A DNA stretch of 64,000 bases from Epiperipatus broadwayi. Lineage: Eukaryota > Onychophora > Udeonychophora > Euonychophora > Peripatidae. Below are positions 24,641 to 37,086 of the stretch, one piece after another. The stretch lies in the NCBI GenBank assembly GCA_028023455.1, contig JAQFVV010000158.1, positions 1,490,001 through 1,554,000 on the forward strand, read 5' to 3'. A program made the translations under genes and the position numbers. How positions within the stretch are numbered: the stretch's first letter is position 1; the number at the start of each line of letters is the position of its first letter. The notes under the pieces are model-generated. The model was not told where the DNA came from and ran no database searches. It was given only the letters and a program-made list of their open reading frames with translations.

Positions 24641-27174
24641 GACTACTTATTCCTGATTGTGACCAAAATTAAGCGTTTGCAAACAAGTCTTAAAATAATC
24701 CCGATAGAGACATTAATTTTTTTATTAAAGAGACTTTCGTTTAAATAATTTTATACAAGATCTTGGAAATGAATTGTAATAAGTGAACATTATTAAATTA
24801 CTTTATCCAACTGTTTTTTATAAATTGATTCAGGTTCTCTCCAGTTTATTTAATTTACAATTTAACTTAAACAGATTTTTAATCTGTTAGAATAAAAATA
24901 TTTCTAAGATCAATTTTCATTTGTACGTTATTAATATTTATTAGTGTTTATTATTAAATTTATTATTAGTTTAATATTTAAAAACGTAATTTACCTTTGC
25001 CAATATGTTTGAATAAGTCCCAGGAATAATAATATTTAAAAGATAATTCTAGTTTACGGTAGAATTACCGATTCTTAAAAGTATTTTTTTTTTAATTTGC
25101 GAGATGTTATGTGACAATTTCAGTGGGTTCTTGTAGAACTCTGGCGCCTTCCAAATAAATTAAAAGCTGATTTCGTCGATAGCATAATTCTCAACAATTA
25201 CTAGGTCGAGTTGATCAAGAAATGTAGTTATGTTTTTAGAAATAGAAATACAACTTTCTTTTTTTTTGCATAACTTGATCAACTCGCTCATTTTATAATG
25301 CGTATAGAGGCCTAGAAATACGGAAAACGTTATACCACTGAGAAACGTTGGAGGCAAGAGGGTCGGCCAAACATCGGGTCGGAGCCCTTAGGAGTGGTCA
25401 CGAGTGCGGTATCAGTATGAGGTCATAGCCTTTCCATCTCCGACCACGTGACAAGGTTAGTTGCTATTGGGGTCATTTTGTATGCCCTTTTGATTAGGGG
25501 AACTAAACATTTACAGTACCTCTATTTCATTTCTGCGGTTTAAATTTAAGGCATCGATAAACCAGCGCAGTTCACACATAATGCAAACATATGTATTTAC
25601 TCTGTATGCTTTGATAATATAAATAAAAAAATCCACCTCCAACCCCCACATGACTAAGCAATCGATTTACTATTTACTAACCCCCTCCCTCTTCTTTCAT
25701 AAAACAATACTGCTTTATTTTAAGACTTACCAAACTAACTTTAAAATGAATGATCGCCAAGTAGCTAATACACTATTAATAATTATAAGATCTCATTTTC
25801 ATAATACATATGAATTGAATTTATGATTCCCGAGCTGAGTATTTATTAAAAGATACGGGTTTTTTTTATTTAAATTTAAAGCTGCACAAAAGAGGAGCTA
25901 CTCTTCTGCGAATTAATGGGAAAAAAACATCAGCTCGAAAATCGCTTGGGCATGAAATATAATATTTAATTAATACAAATAAATTTAGGATATCCAAGTA
26001 GAAGAATAAGAAATATATTGTTTTACGAGGTTCATTACAATATAAAATTATTTACAGATAGTTACAGATCTACATTAAAGTTTAGCTAGAGTTACACGAT
26101 ACTGGAATTTGAAAGATGAAATTTAAAAGATACATTAGGAAATATAGAGTTAACTTTAGAGTTCAAATACAGTCTTTAATATTGGTATCATGTTACCTTT
26201 GATTCATCGAAGTGTGCATACTTGTTTGGAGAGTCCGAGGTTCCTGGTTTAACAGCTGTCACATTTAGGAAAATATTTATATATAGGCAGCAGCGTCAGT
26301 TTAGGTTTATCTCATTTATGGGAAGCTCCGTATTGTATAGCCATCAGTCCGGAGAAGCGCAGCAAGGCGCCTACTCCTTGCCCATTGTTAGATTTAAATT
26401 TGGATCGGGAGAAGAAATAAACAGCATACTTTTCAATTTAATAGCTTTGACCCTTTTTTTAATAACCAGTTGTTGCTTTTATTTTCTCATTCTTTATCTC
26501 TCGGATCCATCAAACAACTGCATCATCCATCCAAGCTGTCTCTCTGGTCTGTGCTATATATCCCTTTAGGTCATGGATGCATTAGTGGTACAGGTTGGAA
26601 TTTTCAATCTGAGCACTTTTTAAAATTTACCTTTTTACATGACGTATTTTAGAAAAGCTTTTGACAAACCCTTTTTTTATATAATTCTAAGTTTAAAATA
26701 CTTTTTAGCTCTGTCATCTTTTCCCCCTCCCGCTATGATTTGCACTCTAATTAGCAGGGGAATTTCTATTTTTAAAATATCTTTACGTTTACAATTTAAA
26801 AGAACTTTTTGGATTTATAATTTAAATATTACCTGAATTTGACCTAAATAATAACAAATATGTTTACGTTTAAAATATAATTATTAGTTTATTTTATAAA
26901 TTAAAATATTACTTAAATGATCACAGTAAGATTAATATGATCATTTAATTTTACACAAAATCATGCACGGCAATTTAATAATACTCTGCAGTGCGTTATT
27001 TTTAATATATGGATTATATCGGAATGTTTGCGCATATATGACGTTTTTAAATAATTGTACATATATTGCATATTATTACTCACCAAATCGCATATTCAAG
27101 GTCAGAATCCATGTAAATTTATAATAATGGGTGGGGGATAGAATGAAGATTTGAATACAAATCTTACAGTTTCA
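24641..27174. other. Unassigned sequence, probably LTR-derived pieces
   Basis: There is no supported gene. Local GC-richer islands lie at 25330-25500 and 26215-26420. On the minus strand of the second island, TATATATAAATA (26281-26270) is followed by AAAG|GTAACA (donor at 26196). This may be another small LTR-like leader. The 115-codon plus-strand frame at 26222-26569 resembles no known family and is not supported. Confidence 0.4.
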
Positions 27175-27290
27175 ATGTATATAGATAGCAAATTACTACA
27201 CTTTAATTGATATATAAAATATGCTGCCCTTAATGAAACACATTTGCCACTTATCAATTAAACCACAGTAATTTGTTATCTGTATATATT
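27175..27290. repeat. Palindromic segment with ~33 bp arms
   Basis: The left arm (tatagatagcaaattactac onward, 27179) pairs with the right arm ending gtaatttgttatctgtatat (27288). The left arm also matches the linker of the 22.9-23.6 kb tandem repeat, including tgctgccct. It belongs to a small repeat family of unknown class. Confidence 0.6.
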
Positions 27291-27742
27291 GTAACCTGAC
27301 GAGCCTACCAACCCCTCTCTAGGTTGATTTTACTTCCTGATGAGCATATTGCAGGAAGGAACTATGGATTGGCATTCTCCAATGCTGACATCACCCCCTA
27401 CAACATTTCCTGCTCATCAGAGGATGTGGCACCATAGAAACTAGAAATATCTAGAAATTTATGTGTTTGGTTTCCCAAATGGCACCACTAGAGTTCCATC
27501 TCACTATAACCTTACTTACTCATGTCGAGTTATTCTGGACATAGCTCAGGTGACATGAGATTCTTGTGAATCAGTGCATAAATTGATGAGTGATGCGAAT
27601 TAAAACAGACAAGAGGTATTAGCTTTTTGTAATATAATTTATTTAACAATAATAATATGTGGGTACTAAATTTTTAAAAGAAAGAAGAAAAAATTTATTG
27701 ACAGTCTCTACTATGGATGCCATCGTATCCGTGTGTATATAT

Positions 27743-29907
27743 TGTAATGGGCGCATACATACGTTACATTATTTTTTGTTAGTAAACATAAAAAAAAAGT
27801 TCGCCAATAAAAAATTTTTTTTTAAGAATTAAAAACTGAAAATTAAAAAATTGTCTTAAACTTGCATATATATATAAAATCGCACAGATAAATATTTATT
27901 AAAATAAAACTTTATTAAAAAAAGAGTAGTTTAAAACTAAATTTTCAGAAAAGATTTAGAGATAAAAATAAATGTTTAAGTTTGAAAACAAATTAATTAA
28001 TCTTTTGTAAAATGGAAATGATTATTTTAATTAGTAAACCAGCCTTTGGGCATTTAAATGTATAAGCATCGGTCAGATAGGAAAATAATAGAAACTTTTA
28101 GCAAATGAAAGAAATCCATCGGGAAATCGGACCTCAACGAAAAGGTTTTCACCATCATGACGTAATGTTGAGTTAATCCACAAAATTATTATAAAAGGAA
28201 AGGTTTGAAAATAAGAGTTAGTTGGTTATTACGAGTGGACAGATATGTGTTAGCGTGGAGTTGAAGGAGAAGGGATTGAAAAGACGCACTCTTCAATTCT
28301 GCTAGGAAGAAAGAGAAATAAACTATCGTTTTCTACATTGAGGACCAGCTGCAGTAAAAAACTTCTGGATGAATAAAACGGCCAACAGAATACCAATCTT
28401 TTTTGGACGGCGTGGGAATTCACATTCAAATGGCAAGCAACAGATAAAGATGAACTGTTTAAAACCGTAAGAACTCTATAATTAATGAACATTAAATTAA
28501 AAACTTTCTGTATTTAAATAATACAAATAGAATCCTATCTGACCAACATTAGTTATTAATTATTTATAATTTTATTTAATGTATTTCTTTTGTAAAATCA
28601 TTTCCATTTATTTATTTATTTGTTCTTTAAGTTTTATTATGATTTCTGTTTTTCATTAAACTAGTTATATAAATATTAAACTTAAGTCGGGCGTGAATGG
28701 CTATATAGATTTGTAAAGTTATATTAGGGGAGGGTAATCTTAGGTTATTCATTTCGTAGTTGAATTGGATCAATGGATTGGATATATTGGTGTAATTAGT
28801 AGATGTAGTACGAGATTCACTATGGGCAGAATCGCTATTATACGCTGCACACTTCCCTTTTGCCTATGGAAGGGATTATAAGACGTAGAACGCTGTTCCT
28901 TTCGATGGAGTTTTTTTTATATTGCTCTTCTTGTCTGATAGATGTAATATTCCTATCTGACAAGAAGCAGTTTCTTTTCTTAACCTAATTGTGCTGCCGT
29001 ATTCGTATTACATTGAACACATCGATATATCAGATGGATTGAAGTTTGGTTTGACTGCGAACCTTTGGCCTAAGGTTAAACAAGGATTGGATATTTTGTT
29101 TTCAAATGCAAATCTATGTGGTCCATTCATACTCGACACCCATAAATAAAATTGCATTAAATTTAAGTTGGGTATAGATGCTTGCATGGGTTCATTACCG
29201 GTTAATTATGTTTTTGGTTTTCATAGGTGATCAAAATATATAGACATTCGGTAAATACTGATACCTTACGGTGAGTATCTAAGATGTATTTATTCAGATG
29301 TCTTTTAAGTTATTGGTGTTAATGCGGTGTCTTATGATGAACACCATGGGGTTTCTTGTATTCCCTATGCAATTGACAGTATCAATGATTTTGTATTTTG
29401 ATCATTTATGTTTACTTTGAAATGTTTTTAACCATGTAATCTATGTAACCGATCTATACTCAACATTATAAAACAAACTTTCATAAATCCATCTGTGCGA
29501 ACTTAATTAAAATGTAAACTTATATTATTATAAAAATTAAAATGCAAATTTAAATTGTAAAATCAAATTAAAATCTAAAATAAACATACTAAAATAATAA
29601 TGTTAAATTTTATATATATATATGTGGATGTAAATAAATGTTTGTATGTTAATTACTGGCAGTGGCTTATTTTATTTATTTTTTAATATTGAAATATAAT
29701 TAGGTAAGATATTATATTATTAAATCTCTGCTACTCCCTGAGCTAGTGACATGGGCTAACAAACGGTTATCAAAATATATAAATAAAATAAAAAAAATTT
29801 TTTTTTGTCTTACGTATCTGCCTACTTTATAAATTTTTCTAGGTTCAAATGCCTAGATGGCACCCTGTAGTGCAGATTACGTTAAGCTCTTCCTTCTGAT
29901 TGTTATA
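27743..29907 (+). mobile_element. 5' LTR (2165 bp) of a deleted LTR retrotransposon
   Basis: The LTR starts TGTAATGGGC after a (TA)n tract and ends GTTATA, 2 bp before a primer-binding site. It is repeated at 30781-32948 in the same orientation with about 95-97% identity, the differences being mostly single substitutions. It contains TATAAAAGG at 28191, a splice-donor consensus at 28467 and AATAAA at several places. A TGGCACCC block 41 bp from its end is TGGCGCCC in the partner. The LTR divergence implies an older insertion than the 56.5 kb element. Confidence 0.85.
28191..28472 (+). promoter_or_regulatory. Core promoter and leader of the 2.17 kb LTR
   Basis: TATAAAAGGA lies at 28191 and the leader runs to ACC|GTAAGA (donor GT at 28467). 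In the 3' LTR, the TATA box at 31223 and the donor at 31509 are kept. In the third, split copy the box is CATAAAAGG at 42645 and the donor is at 42892. Conservation of the GTAAGA in all three copies supports a functional donor. The antisense frames over this leader are not genes. Confidence 0.55.
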
Positions 29908-30085
29908 ATTGGTGCCCAACATGGGGCCGGAATCAAAATCTAAAAAAAAAAAATTTTTTTTGACTTACGAATCTGCCTACTTTATAAATTTTTCTAGGTT
30001 CAAATGCCTAGATGGCGCCCTGTAGTGCAGATCACATTAAGTGTTATTCTCCAGATCGTTACAACTGGCCACCCAACTTGGGCCG
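29815..30085 (+). repeat. Tandem copy of the LTR 3' tip plus primer site
   Basis: The last ~95 bp of the LTR plus the primer site (29815-29930) is followed by a second, diverged version (29945-30085). The second version has its own TGGCGCCC block, LTR end GTTACA (30063) and PBS-like TGGCCACCCAACTTGGG (30066). Shared blocks include atctgcctactttataaat and ttcaaatgcctagatgg. Confidence 0.85.
29910..29930 (+). other. Primer-binding site, tRNA-Lys type
   Basis: TGGTGCCCAACATGGGGC starts 2 bp after the LTR end. It matches the complement of the tRNA-Lys 3' end (TGGCGCCCAACGTGGGGC) at 16 of 18 positions. The two differences are CG to TG and CG to CA, the changes expected from deamination of methylated CpG. 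The primer assignment rests on established retroelement PBS sequences. Confidence 0.75.
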
Positions 30086-30780
30086 ATCTTTAATAAACTA
30101 CCAGGGCTCTGAGTACATTTTTTTTTCAAAATGAAATATTTTTATCTGTTACATAAAGTCGTATACTTTGAATCTTATAAATGCACTGCCAGAAGAAATT
30201 GCACATATATATTAAACACGAGAAAGTATAAATAATTTTAAAACTAATTTTTGTTTAAAAAAAAGTCAAAAGATTGCAATAAATGTTTTTTTTGTTTGTT
30301 GATATATATTATGCTTTAACGTGTATAGGCGTGCACAGCCACATAAGTTTATGATCGAAATGTGGTACCTTACGATGAGTACTGTTGGGAATTTACTTCA
30401 GTGTAATCCTATTTAAGCATTTTAATCAGTCATAAATAAGTTGGTGGTATTTATAATTTTGCTGCAAATATACACCTATAAGTCCATTATCTTTCAAAAT
30501 GTATTTAGTTCAATGCAACCTTCTTAAATAAATAATTTAAATAACTTGCTTGTCATGCCGTGTGTAAAAATAAAATGTATATAAAAAAATAATAGAACTC
30601 TTGTGGGGAGGAGGTGTGAATGTAAATGGCCCTTAGGAAAATGATAGTCAACATTTTTTTTTGTAAATAGTCTTTATACTAACCGAATGTTTTGTAAATT
30701 TTGTTAATCGTGTACCGTAATTACTAACCCTAAGTAAAATATTTTTTTTTGTTCATTTTTTTTAAGCAAGTTTACTGATA
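29931..30780 (+). mobile_element. Short non-coding interior of the two-LTR element
   Basis: Only about 850 bp separate the PBS from the 3' LTR, and no Gag or Pol residue is recognisable in any frame. The interior starts with the duplicated LTR/PBS tip. A purine tract gtggggaggagg at 30605-30616, followed by TGTGAATGTAAATGG, resembles a polypurine tract and LTR start but lies 160 bp before the actual 3' LTR. The element is non-autonomous, from a large deletion or of LARD/TRIM type. Confidence 0.6.
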
Positions 30781-32948
30781 TGTAATGGGCACATACGTAC
30801 GTTACATTATTTTTTATTAGTAAACATAAAAAAAAAAGTTCGCCAATAAAAATTTCTTTTTTAAGAATTAAAAACTGAAAATTAAAAAATCATCTTAAAC
30901 TCGCATATATATAAAATCGCACAGATAAATATTTATTAAAATAAAACTATTAAAAAAAGTAGTTTAAAACTAAATTTTCAGAAAAGATTTAGAGATAAAA
31001 ATATATGTTTAAGTTTGAAAACAAATTAATTAATCTTTTGTAAAATGGAAATGATTATTTTAATTAGTAAAGCAGCCTTTGGGCATTTAAATGTATAAGC
31101 ATCGGTCAGATAGGAAAACAATAGAAACTTTTAGCAAATGAAAGAAATCCATCGGGAAATCGGACCTCGACGAAAAGGTTTTCACCATCATGATGTAATG
31201 TTGAGTTAATCCACAAAATTATTATAAAAGAAAAGTTTTGAAAATAAAAGTTAGTTGGTTATTACGAGTGGACAGATATGTGTTAGCGCGGAGTTGAAGG
31301 AGAAGGGATTGAAAAGATGCACTCTTCAATCCCTTCAGTTCTGTTAGGAAGAAAGAGAAATAAACTATCGTTTTCTACATTGAGGACCAGCTGGAGTAAA
31401 AAACCTCTGGATGAATGAAACGGCCAACTGAATACCAATCTTTTTTGGACGGCGTGGGAATTCACGTTCAAATGGCAAGCAACAGATAAAGATGAACTGT
31501 TTAAAACTGTAAGAACTTTATAATTAATGAACATTAAATTAAAAACTTTCCGTATTTAAATAATACAAATAGAATCCTATCTGACCAACATTAGTTATTA
31601 ATTATTTATAATTTTATTTAATGTATTTCTTTTGTAAAATCATTTCCATTTATTTATTTATTTGTTCTTTAAGTTTTATTATGATTTCTGTTTTTCATTA
31701 AACTAGTTATATAAATATTAAACTTAAGTCAGGCATGAATGGCTATATAGATTTGTTAAGTTTTATTAGGGGAGGGTAATCTTAGGTTATTCGTTTCGTA
31801 GTTGAATTAGGTCAATGGATTGGATATATTGGTGTAATTAGTAGATGTAGTACGAAATTCGCTATGGGCAGAATCGCTATTATACGCCGCACACTTCCCT
31901 TTTGCCTATGGAAGGGATTATAAGACATAGAACGCTGTTCCTTTCGATGGAGTTTTTTTTTTATTGCTCTTCTTGTCTGATAGATGTAATATTCCTAGCT
32001 GACGAGAAGCAGTTTCTTCTCTTAACCTAATTGTGCTGCCGTATTCGTATTACATTGAACACATCGATATATCAGATGGATTGAAGTTTGGTTTGACTGC
32101 GAACCTTTGGCCTAAGGTTAAACAAGGATTGAATATTTTGTTTTCAAATGCAAATCTATGTAGTCCATTCATACTCGACACCCATAAATAAAATTGCATT
32201 AAATTTAAGTTGAGTATAGACGCTTGCATGGGTTCGTTACCGGTTAATTATGTTTTTGGTTTTCATAGGTGATCAAAATATATAGACATTCAGTAAATAC
32301 TGATACCTTACAGTGAGTATCTAAGATGTATTTATTCGGATGTCTTTTAAGTTATTGGTGTTAATGCGGTGTCTTATGATGAACACCATGGGGTTTCTTG
32401 TATTGCCTATGCAATTGACGGTATCAATTATTTTGTATTTTGATCATTTATGTTTACTTTGAAATGTTTTTAACTGTGTAAACTATGTAACCGATCTATA
32501 CTCAACATTATAAAACAAACTTTCATAAATCCATCTGTGCGAACTTAATTAAAATGTAAACTTATAATATTATAAAAATTAAAATGCAAATTTAAATTAT
32601 AAAATCAAATTAAAATCTAAAATAAACATACTAAAATAATAATGTTAAATTTTATATATATATGTGCATAAATAAATGTTTGTATGTTAATTACTGGCAG
32701 TGGCTTATTTTATTTATTTTTTAATATTGAAATATAATTAGATAAGATATTATATTATTAAATCTCTGCTACTCCTTGAGCTAGTAACATGGGCTAATGA
32801 CTGGATATCAAAATATACAAATAAAATAAAAATAAAATTTTTTTTTTGACTTACGTATCTGCCTACTTTATAAATTTTTCTAGGTTCAAATGCCTAGATG
32901 GCGCCCTGTAGTGCAGATTACGTTAAGCTCTTCCTTCCGATCATTATA
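30781..32948 (+). mobile_element. 3' LTR (2168 bp) of the same element
   Basis: This LTR is collinear with 27743-29907 and ends TCATTATA before an (AT)n tract at 32949-32960. The 5' LTR is also preceded by TATAT, so the element apparently sits in an AT microsatellite. A unique target duplication cannot be told from the microsatellite. The TATA box is at 31223, the leader donor at 31509, and the TGGCGCCC block at about 32899. Confidence 0.85.
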
Positions 32949-32989
32949 ATATATATATATTCAAAACAGTATTCTAAATATCACTTTAA

Positions 32990-34150
32990 ATTTTCATTTT
33001 ATTAACATATTTTTTACATTCATCTTTTATTCTCTGTTTTATTTGCCATTTTGTGTTAAGGTTTCCTATTATTATTTTGTATGTTTCCCTGGATTTGGAT
33101 TGAACTTCCAACCATTTTTGTCTATTTTTCTCGACTACCTTCTCTACTTTATTACACTTTACCTTACACTACTGTTCTGCAAATTTTTAAATATCTTCGG
33201 TTTTTAAACATTTTTTTTTCCTGATGTTTGGTCCAGTCTTTTTTACCCCCCCCCCCCCTTAGTATAATTTCAGTAATAACCTTTCACAAAAATTATTATG
33301 ATTTTCAAATTCTTGAATTTAGATTTTTATTTTTGTTCAAATTTTTGATTTTTCTTTTTAAGCATTGACTGGCATTTTGCCATTATTTTTTCTTATACTA
33401 TTTTAGTCTGATATTTTAATTTCTCAAAACAAGTTTTGATTAACTTCATAAGCTTCATCTTGATATTTGTAATTACCGAACTATAATCAGAATCTATAAC
33501 TGCACCCAAAAAAATGCTCATTGTTGCATTTATTAGTATCACATTGGTTATGTTCATCATTTTTCAATTATTTAATCTCCAGATCCATTTTCTGCTACTT
33601 GTATTAGAATCATTAATTTTCATATTCTATAGAAAATTTTAATATTTTTTAACTATGTTCATTTTTTTCTTCAAAGTTTTATTTTTCCACAATTTATTTC
33701 AATCTCCATCATCATTTTCTTTAGCATTTAATATTCTCCAATGACCATGGATGATATATTATTAAGAATTAATATCAAATTTCTAAAAATAATGATTTTT
33801 CTTATTATTTGTACTATTTGATATTGATTATTGTGATGTTAAAAAGATTTTCTTTGAAAGAAGCCATCATTATTGTATTGATGAACATCTTCCTAAGTAA
33901 AAATTCTAAACTAACTTAATGTCATTAATTATTTTTAATTAGATAACCTCACAATCATTTAACTGTCTATACTCAGTTCAATATGCTTTAACTAAGAATG
34001 TCACATTCCTATACATTTTTTTTTTTTTAAGAAGCAAAATTAGTTTCCACAATAGTTGAAATTTGTGCTATTTAGTTACCTAGTTTTCATCTCAAATCTG
34101 ATTGCTCAAATTGGGTTTAAAGATCTTTTATCCAGGTATCATCCAAGCCA
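32990..34150 (-). mobile_element. Decayed LINE endonuclease region, minus strand
   Basis: It aligns with 17000-18000 in the same orientation over blocks such as tgtacta(c/t)ttgat, gaa(t/g)aa-gccatcat and ctgattgctcaa. Minus-strand translation near 33740 gives MVIGEY and MLKKMMM-type remnants, where RTE-like LINEs have GDWNAK. A poly-C tract lies at 33246-33258. It is very old and carries no intact frame. Confidence 0.4.
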
Positions 34151-35865
34151 ATAAGACTAAAAATTGCTTCATTTCATCATCTGTATTCTTTATAATCAGC
34201 ACATCAATGGTCATTTGATTGACCTATTTTACTCTGTGAGAATTTAAAAACAGACTGCTATTAGTATGAAGAACAGAGGACTTTTGCAACCATTCTCTGG
34301 TGAATAGATTCAAAGTAAAGATTATTATTATCATTGCCATTGGTCATCTTTCTCCCTTTTTTTCACATATATTTATCTTATTCTACAAGACAGTAGAAGA
34401 TATTCAGGGTTGGGTACTGCTTATTGATTATTAAGTTAATCCTTATATTTAAAGGCCATTCCACTGTCCAATGACTGTGGATCTGATATTATCTGGAATA
34501 TCATAAAATATGTAAAAGATGAGCATTAAAAATGTGCAGCAATTCTTATTAAATGAAACTACTAAGTGAAATATCAGTCATGAAAAATCTATCTAATATT
34601 GCAAACTATTTTATCTCTCTTTTTTTTTTAATTAACAAAAAACATTTGTTATCTATATAATACAAATCACATTTGTATTTCGTGTTCAATAAATCCATTT
34701 TCTTTTTTATCTACAATTTCTTTTTGCTTCCATTGGAATATTTTATTAAATATTAAATGAAACATAGTTTTTCTTAAAATTATTCTCTCTCTTTACATTT
34801 CTTTAATTATTCCTGATTAATTTTGTTTTACATCATAGTAGATTCTTAAACTTTTTTTTAAAATATATATTTATATCTTTTATTTATTTATTTTTCTCTA
34901 TACCTATGTTCATTATCATTGTGTAATTCTATTTATATTTTTTCAATTATCTTTTATATTTTATTACAAATAATTTCTAGTTTCTCGTCATCATATTATT
35001 AGTTATCAGTAGGGATTAGAATTTTATAAGGTTCAAAATATTGACTTAACTATTATAGATACCTTTATATTAACATTTACTAAAATATTTAGTTATAATA
35101 AATAAGTTCCAATAAAGTCGTTTATTAAAAAACAAACGTTTATTTTAAGCATAAATAAATAGAATCGATAAAAGACTTGATTTGAAAGAATACCCTGGAA
35201 TAATTTGTATTGGGGACGGGAGTAAAAAGTTATGATAAATATTGTTAATGAAGATCAATTGATATAGCTTAGTCATAGTACTTCATTTATATAGAAAGCA
35301 TACATCCTTCAAAGTAAATTGCAAATAAATACAAAAAATAAATTCATTGGTAATGTTATAACACTTGATATAATTATCAGTGTCTATACTTGAATGATAA
35401 CGAGTGCAAACAATTTGGTATACAGGGTTATTACTTTAACAGACCATGCTTAAAAAAAATATGATCAAGAGTTGTTTCAAATAAACTCAATTACAGGTAA
35501 ATGATTTTAATTACGAATGAACATATTAAAATTTAGATTAAAAATCATAAAAAATACTGATTTTTTTATTATTATCAAACTTGATTAATTGATTTTATAT
35601 ATTGTGATTTCAAATAATGTTCCAGTCACTATTTTCTTTAAAAATCATAATTTATTCTTTACTTAATCAAAAAATAATTTTATGAATACTAAAATATCCA
35701 ATTTCTTGTTTTCAATATTTCAACTATCTTTACAGCCTTTTTCAAAGATTTATAGTAAATGTTTTAATTTTTAAAAAAAAAAAAAAGAAAAAAAACTTAA
35801 CGAGATACAAACAATTTAATGTTTTTTTTTACTTTCCTCCTTTTTTCTTGAAACACAAACAAAAA
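34151..35865. other. AT-rich spacer without a recognisable gene
   Basis: Only short frames and homopolymer runs are present. No transposon termini or RNA-gene signatures were recognised. Confidence 0.6.
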
Positions 35866-37086
35866 GAATGATCGGTTGTCATCAATGAGCCACCATATCC
35901 CACTGGATGGCGCTGTTTTCACACTAAAATGCATAAAAATGCCGTTTCCACGGCCAACACATTCGAACCCGCATTTTCTATATTACAACTTTTTTGTTAT
36001 GCTACAGATTGCAGGCCGCTATGTCGCGTTGCAGTACAGCATGTATGTTTACGCAGCAAATACATTTTCCCAATTTGCACAGTTTCTAAAATGGTTACGG
36101 CTTGGGGAGAGGGTGTGTTTTTTTGAATTGGATGGAAATGTTATTTTCATTGGATTTTTTTTTATTTTAAAGTATTGAAATGTTCAGATTTTGTAAAGTA
36201 ATAATTAACAGACTTTTTACACCGTAGTGTATTGAAGTTTTAAGTAGTAAATGTTGACGAGATATATGTATAAAGTGAATTGGAATTAGGTAACGCATCA
36301 AATAACGTACTGTTCATAACATTTCCATGAGACATTTTAAGATTGTACCGTGTGTATATTTTTGAAATAAAAAAGAGCGTTAACACAAAAATATCCAGTA
36401 AGAAAAGTACAATTGTACACTGTTTTTTTAAATGTCATAAAAAGCATATATTATAAACATTATATATATATTTGTCGTTGTTTAAAAAAGTTTTAGTTTT
36501 TCTTTTCTCCGACTACTGTTATACTTTGTTGAATATAGTTACCGTTTATTGTTATCATTTATATTATAGATGTTAGTAAAAAAAAATATTTACAAAAATA
36601 CGATTTTGATATTTTTTATTTTAACCGTAAACCTAACCCTAAAACTAACCCTAAAACTAACCCTAAAGCTAACCCTAAACCTAACCGTAACAACTTTTAC
36701 TTTTAGTTGTCATTCTATTTGAAATAAAAAATAGCGGTAAACAACAACAAAAAAAAAAGCTGTAACCCCAGTAAAAAAAATCTCCGATAGAAAATTGATT
36801 TTTCTAATAAAAAGAAAACTAAAAAAGACGAATCAAATTGTAATTTGTTTATTTTATTTAATATTTATTATTATCATTTAATTTGTATACATTAATAAAA
36901 AATAATATTTAAAATTAAATAATATTTAAAAAAGACGATTTTCTTTTATTTTTATTTTCGCATTACAAAAAACACATCAAAATGATTATAATTAACGGCC
37001 CGTGAATGATCATATTTTATAGTTTTAGCATGATAACTGTGTCATCCAATGGGATATGGTTGCTCATCGACGACAACCGAATGATC
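35866..37086. mobile_element. Non-autonomous DNA transposon with 56 bp TIRs and 8 bp TSD
   Basis: GAATGATC (35866-35873) is repeated exactly at 37079-37086. Between them the 1205 bp element starts GGTTGTCATCAATGAGC at 35874, and its other end read inward starts GGTTGTCGTCGATGAGC at 37078. The terminal inverted repeats match at about 47 of 56 bp and include ACCATATCCCA. There is no transposase frame, so it is non-autonomous. Ends beginning GG with an 8 bp duplication fit the Merlin (IS1016-like) superfamily. hAT and P also make 8 bp duplications but usually have different ends. The superfamily is inferred. Confidence 0.8.
36624..36692 (+). repeat. Degenerate telomere-like CCCTAA array
   Basis: About five tandem variants of aaccctaaa/aacctaacc (CCCTAA plus 1-4 extra bases) lie in the middle of the 1.2 kb DNA element. 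Because it is inside the element, it more likely travelled with it than marks a chromosome-end fusion. Confidence 0.75.

Noticed and set aside
26222-26569. 115-codon plus-strand frame
   Set aside because: It has hydrophobic, compositionally odd sequence in a presumed LTR remnant. No homology or start context supports it.
28250-28492. Antisense reading frames of 80-84 codons repeated at 28250-28492 and 31283-31534, and 42610-42864
   Set aside because: They lie antisense to the LTR leader, are kept only because the LTRs are copies of each other, and show no protein family features.
36624-36692. True interstitial telomere or chromosome fusion point
   Set aside because: The array is short, degenerate and inside a transposon with intact ends and target duplication.
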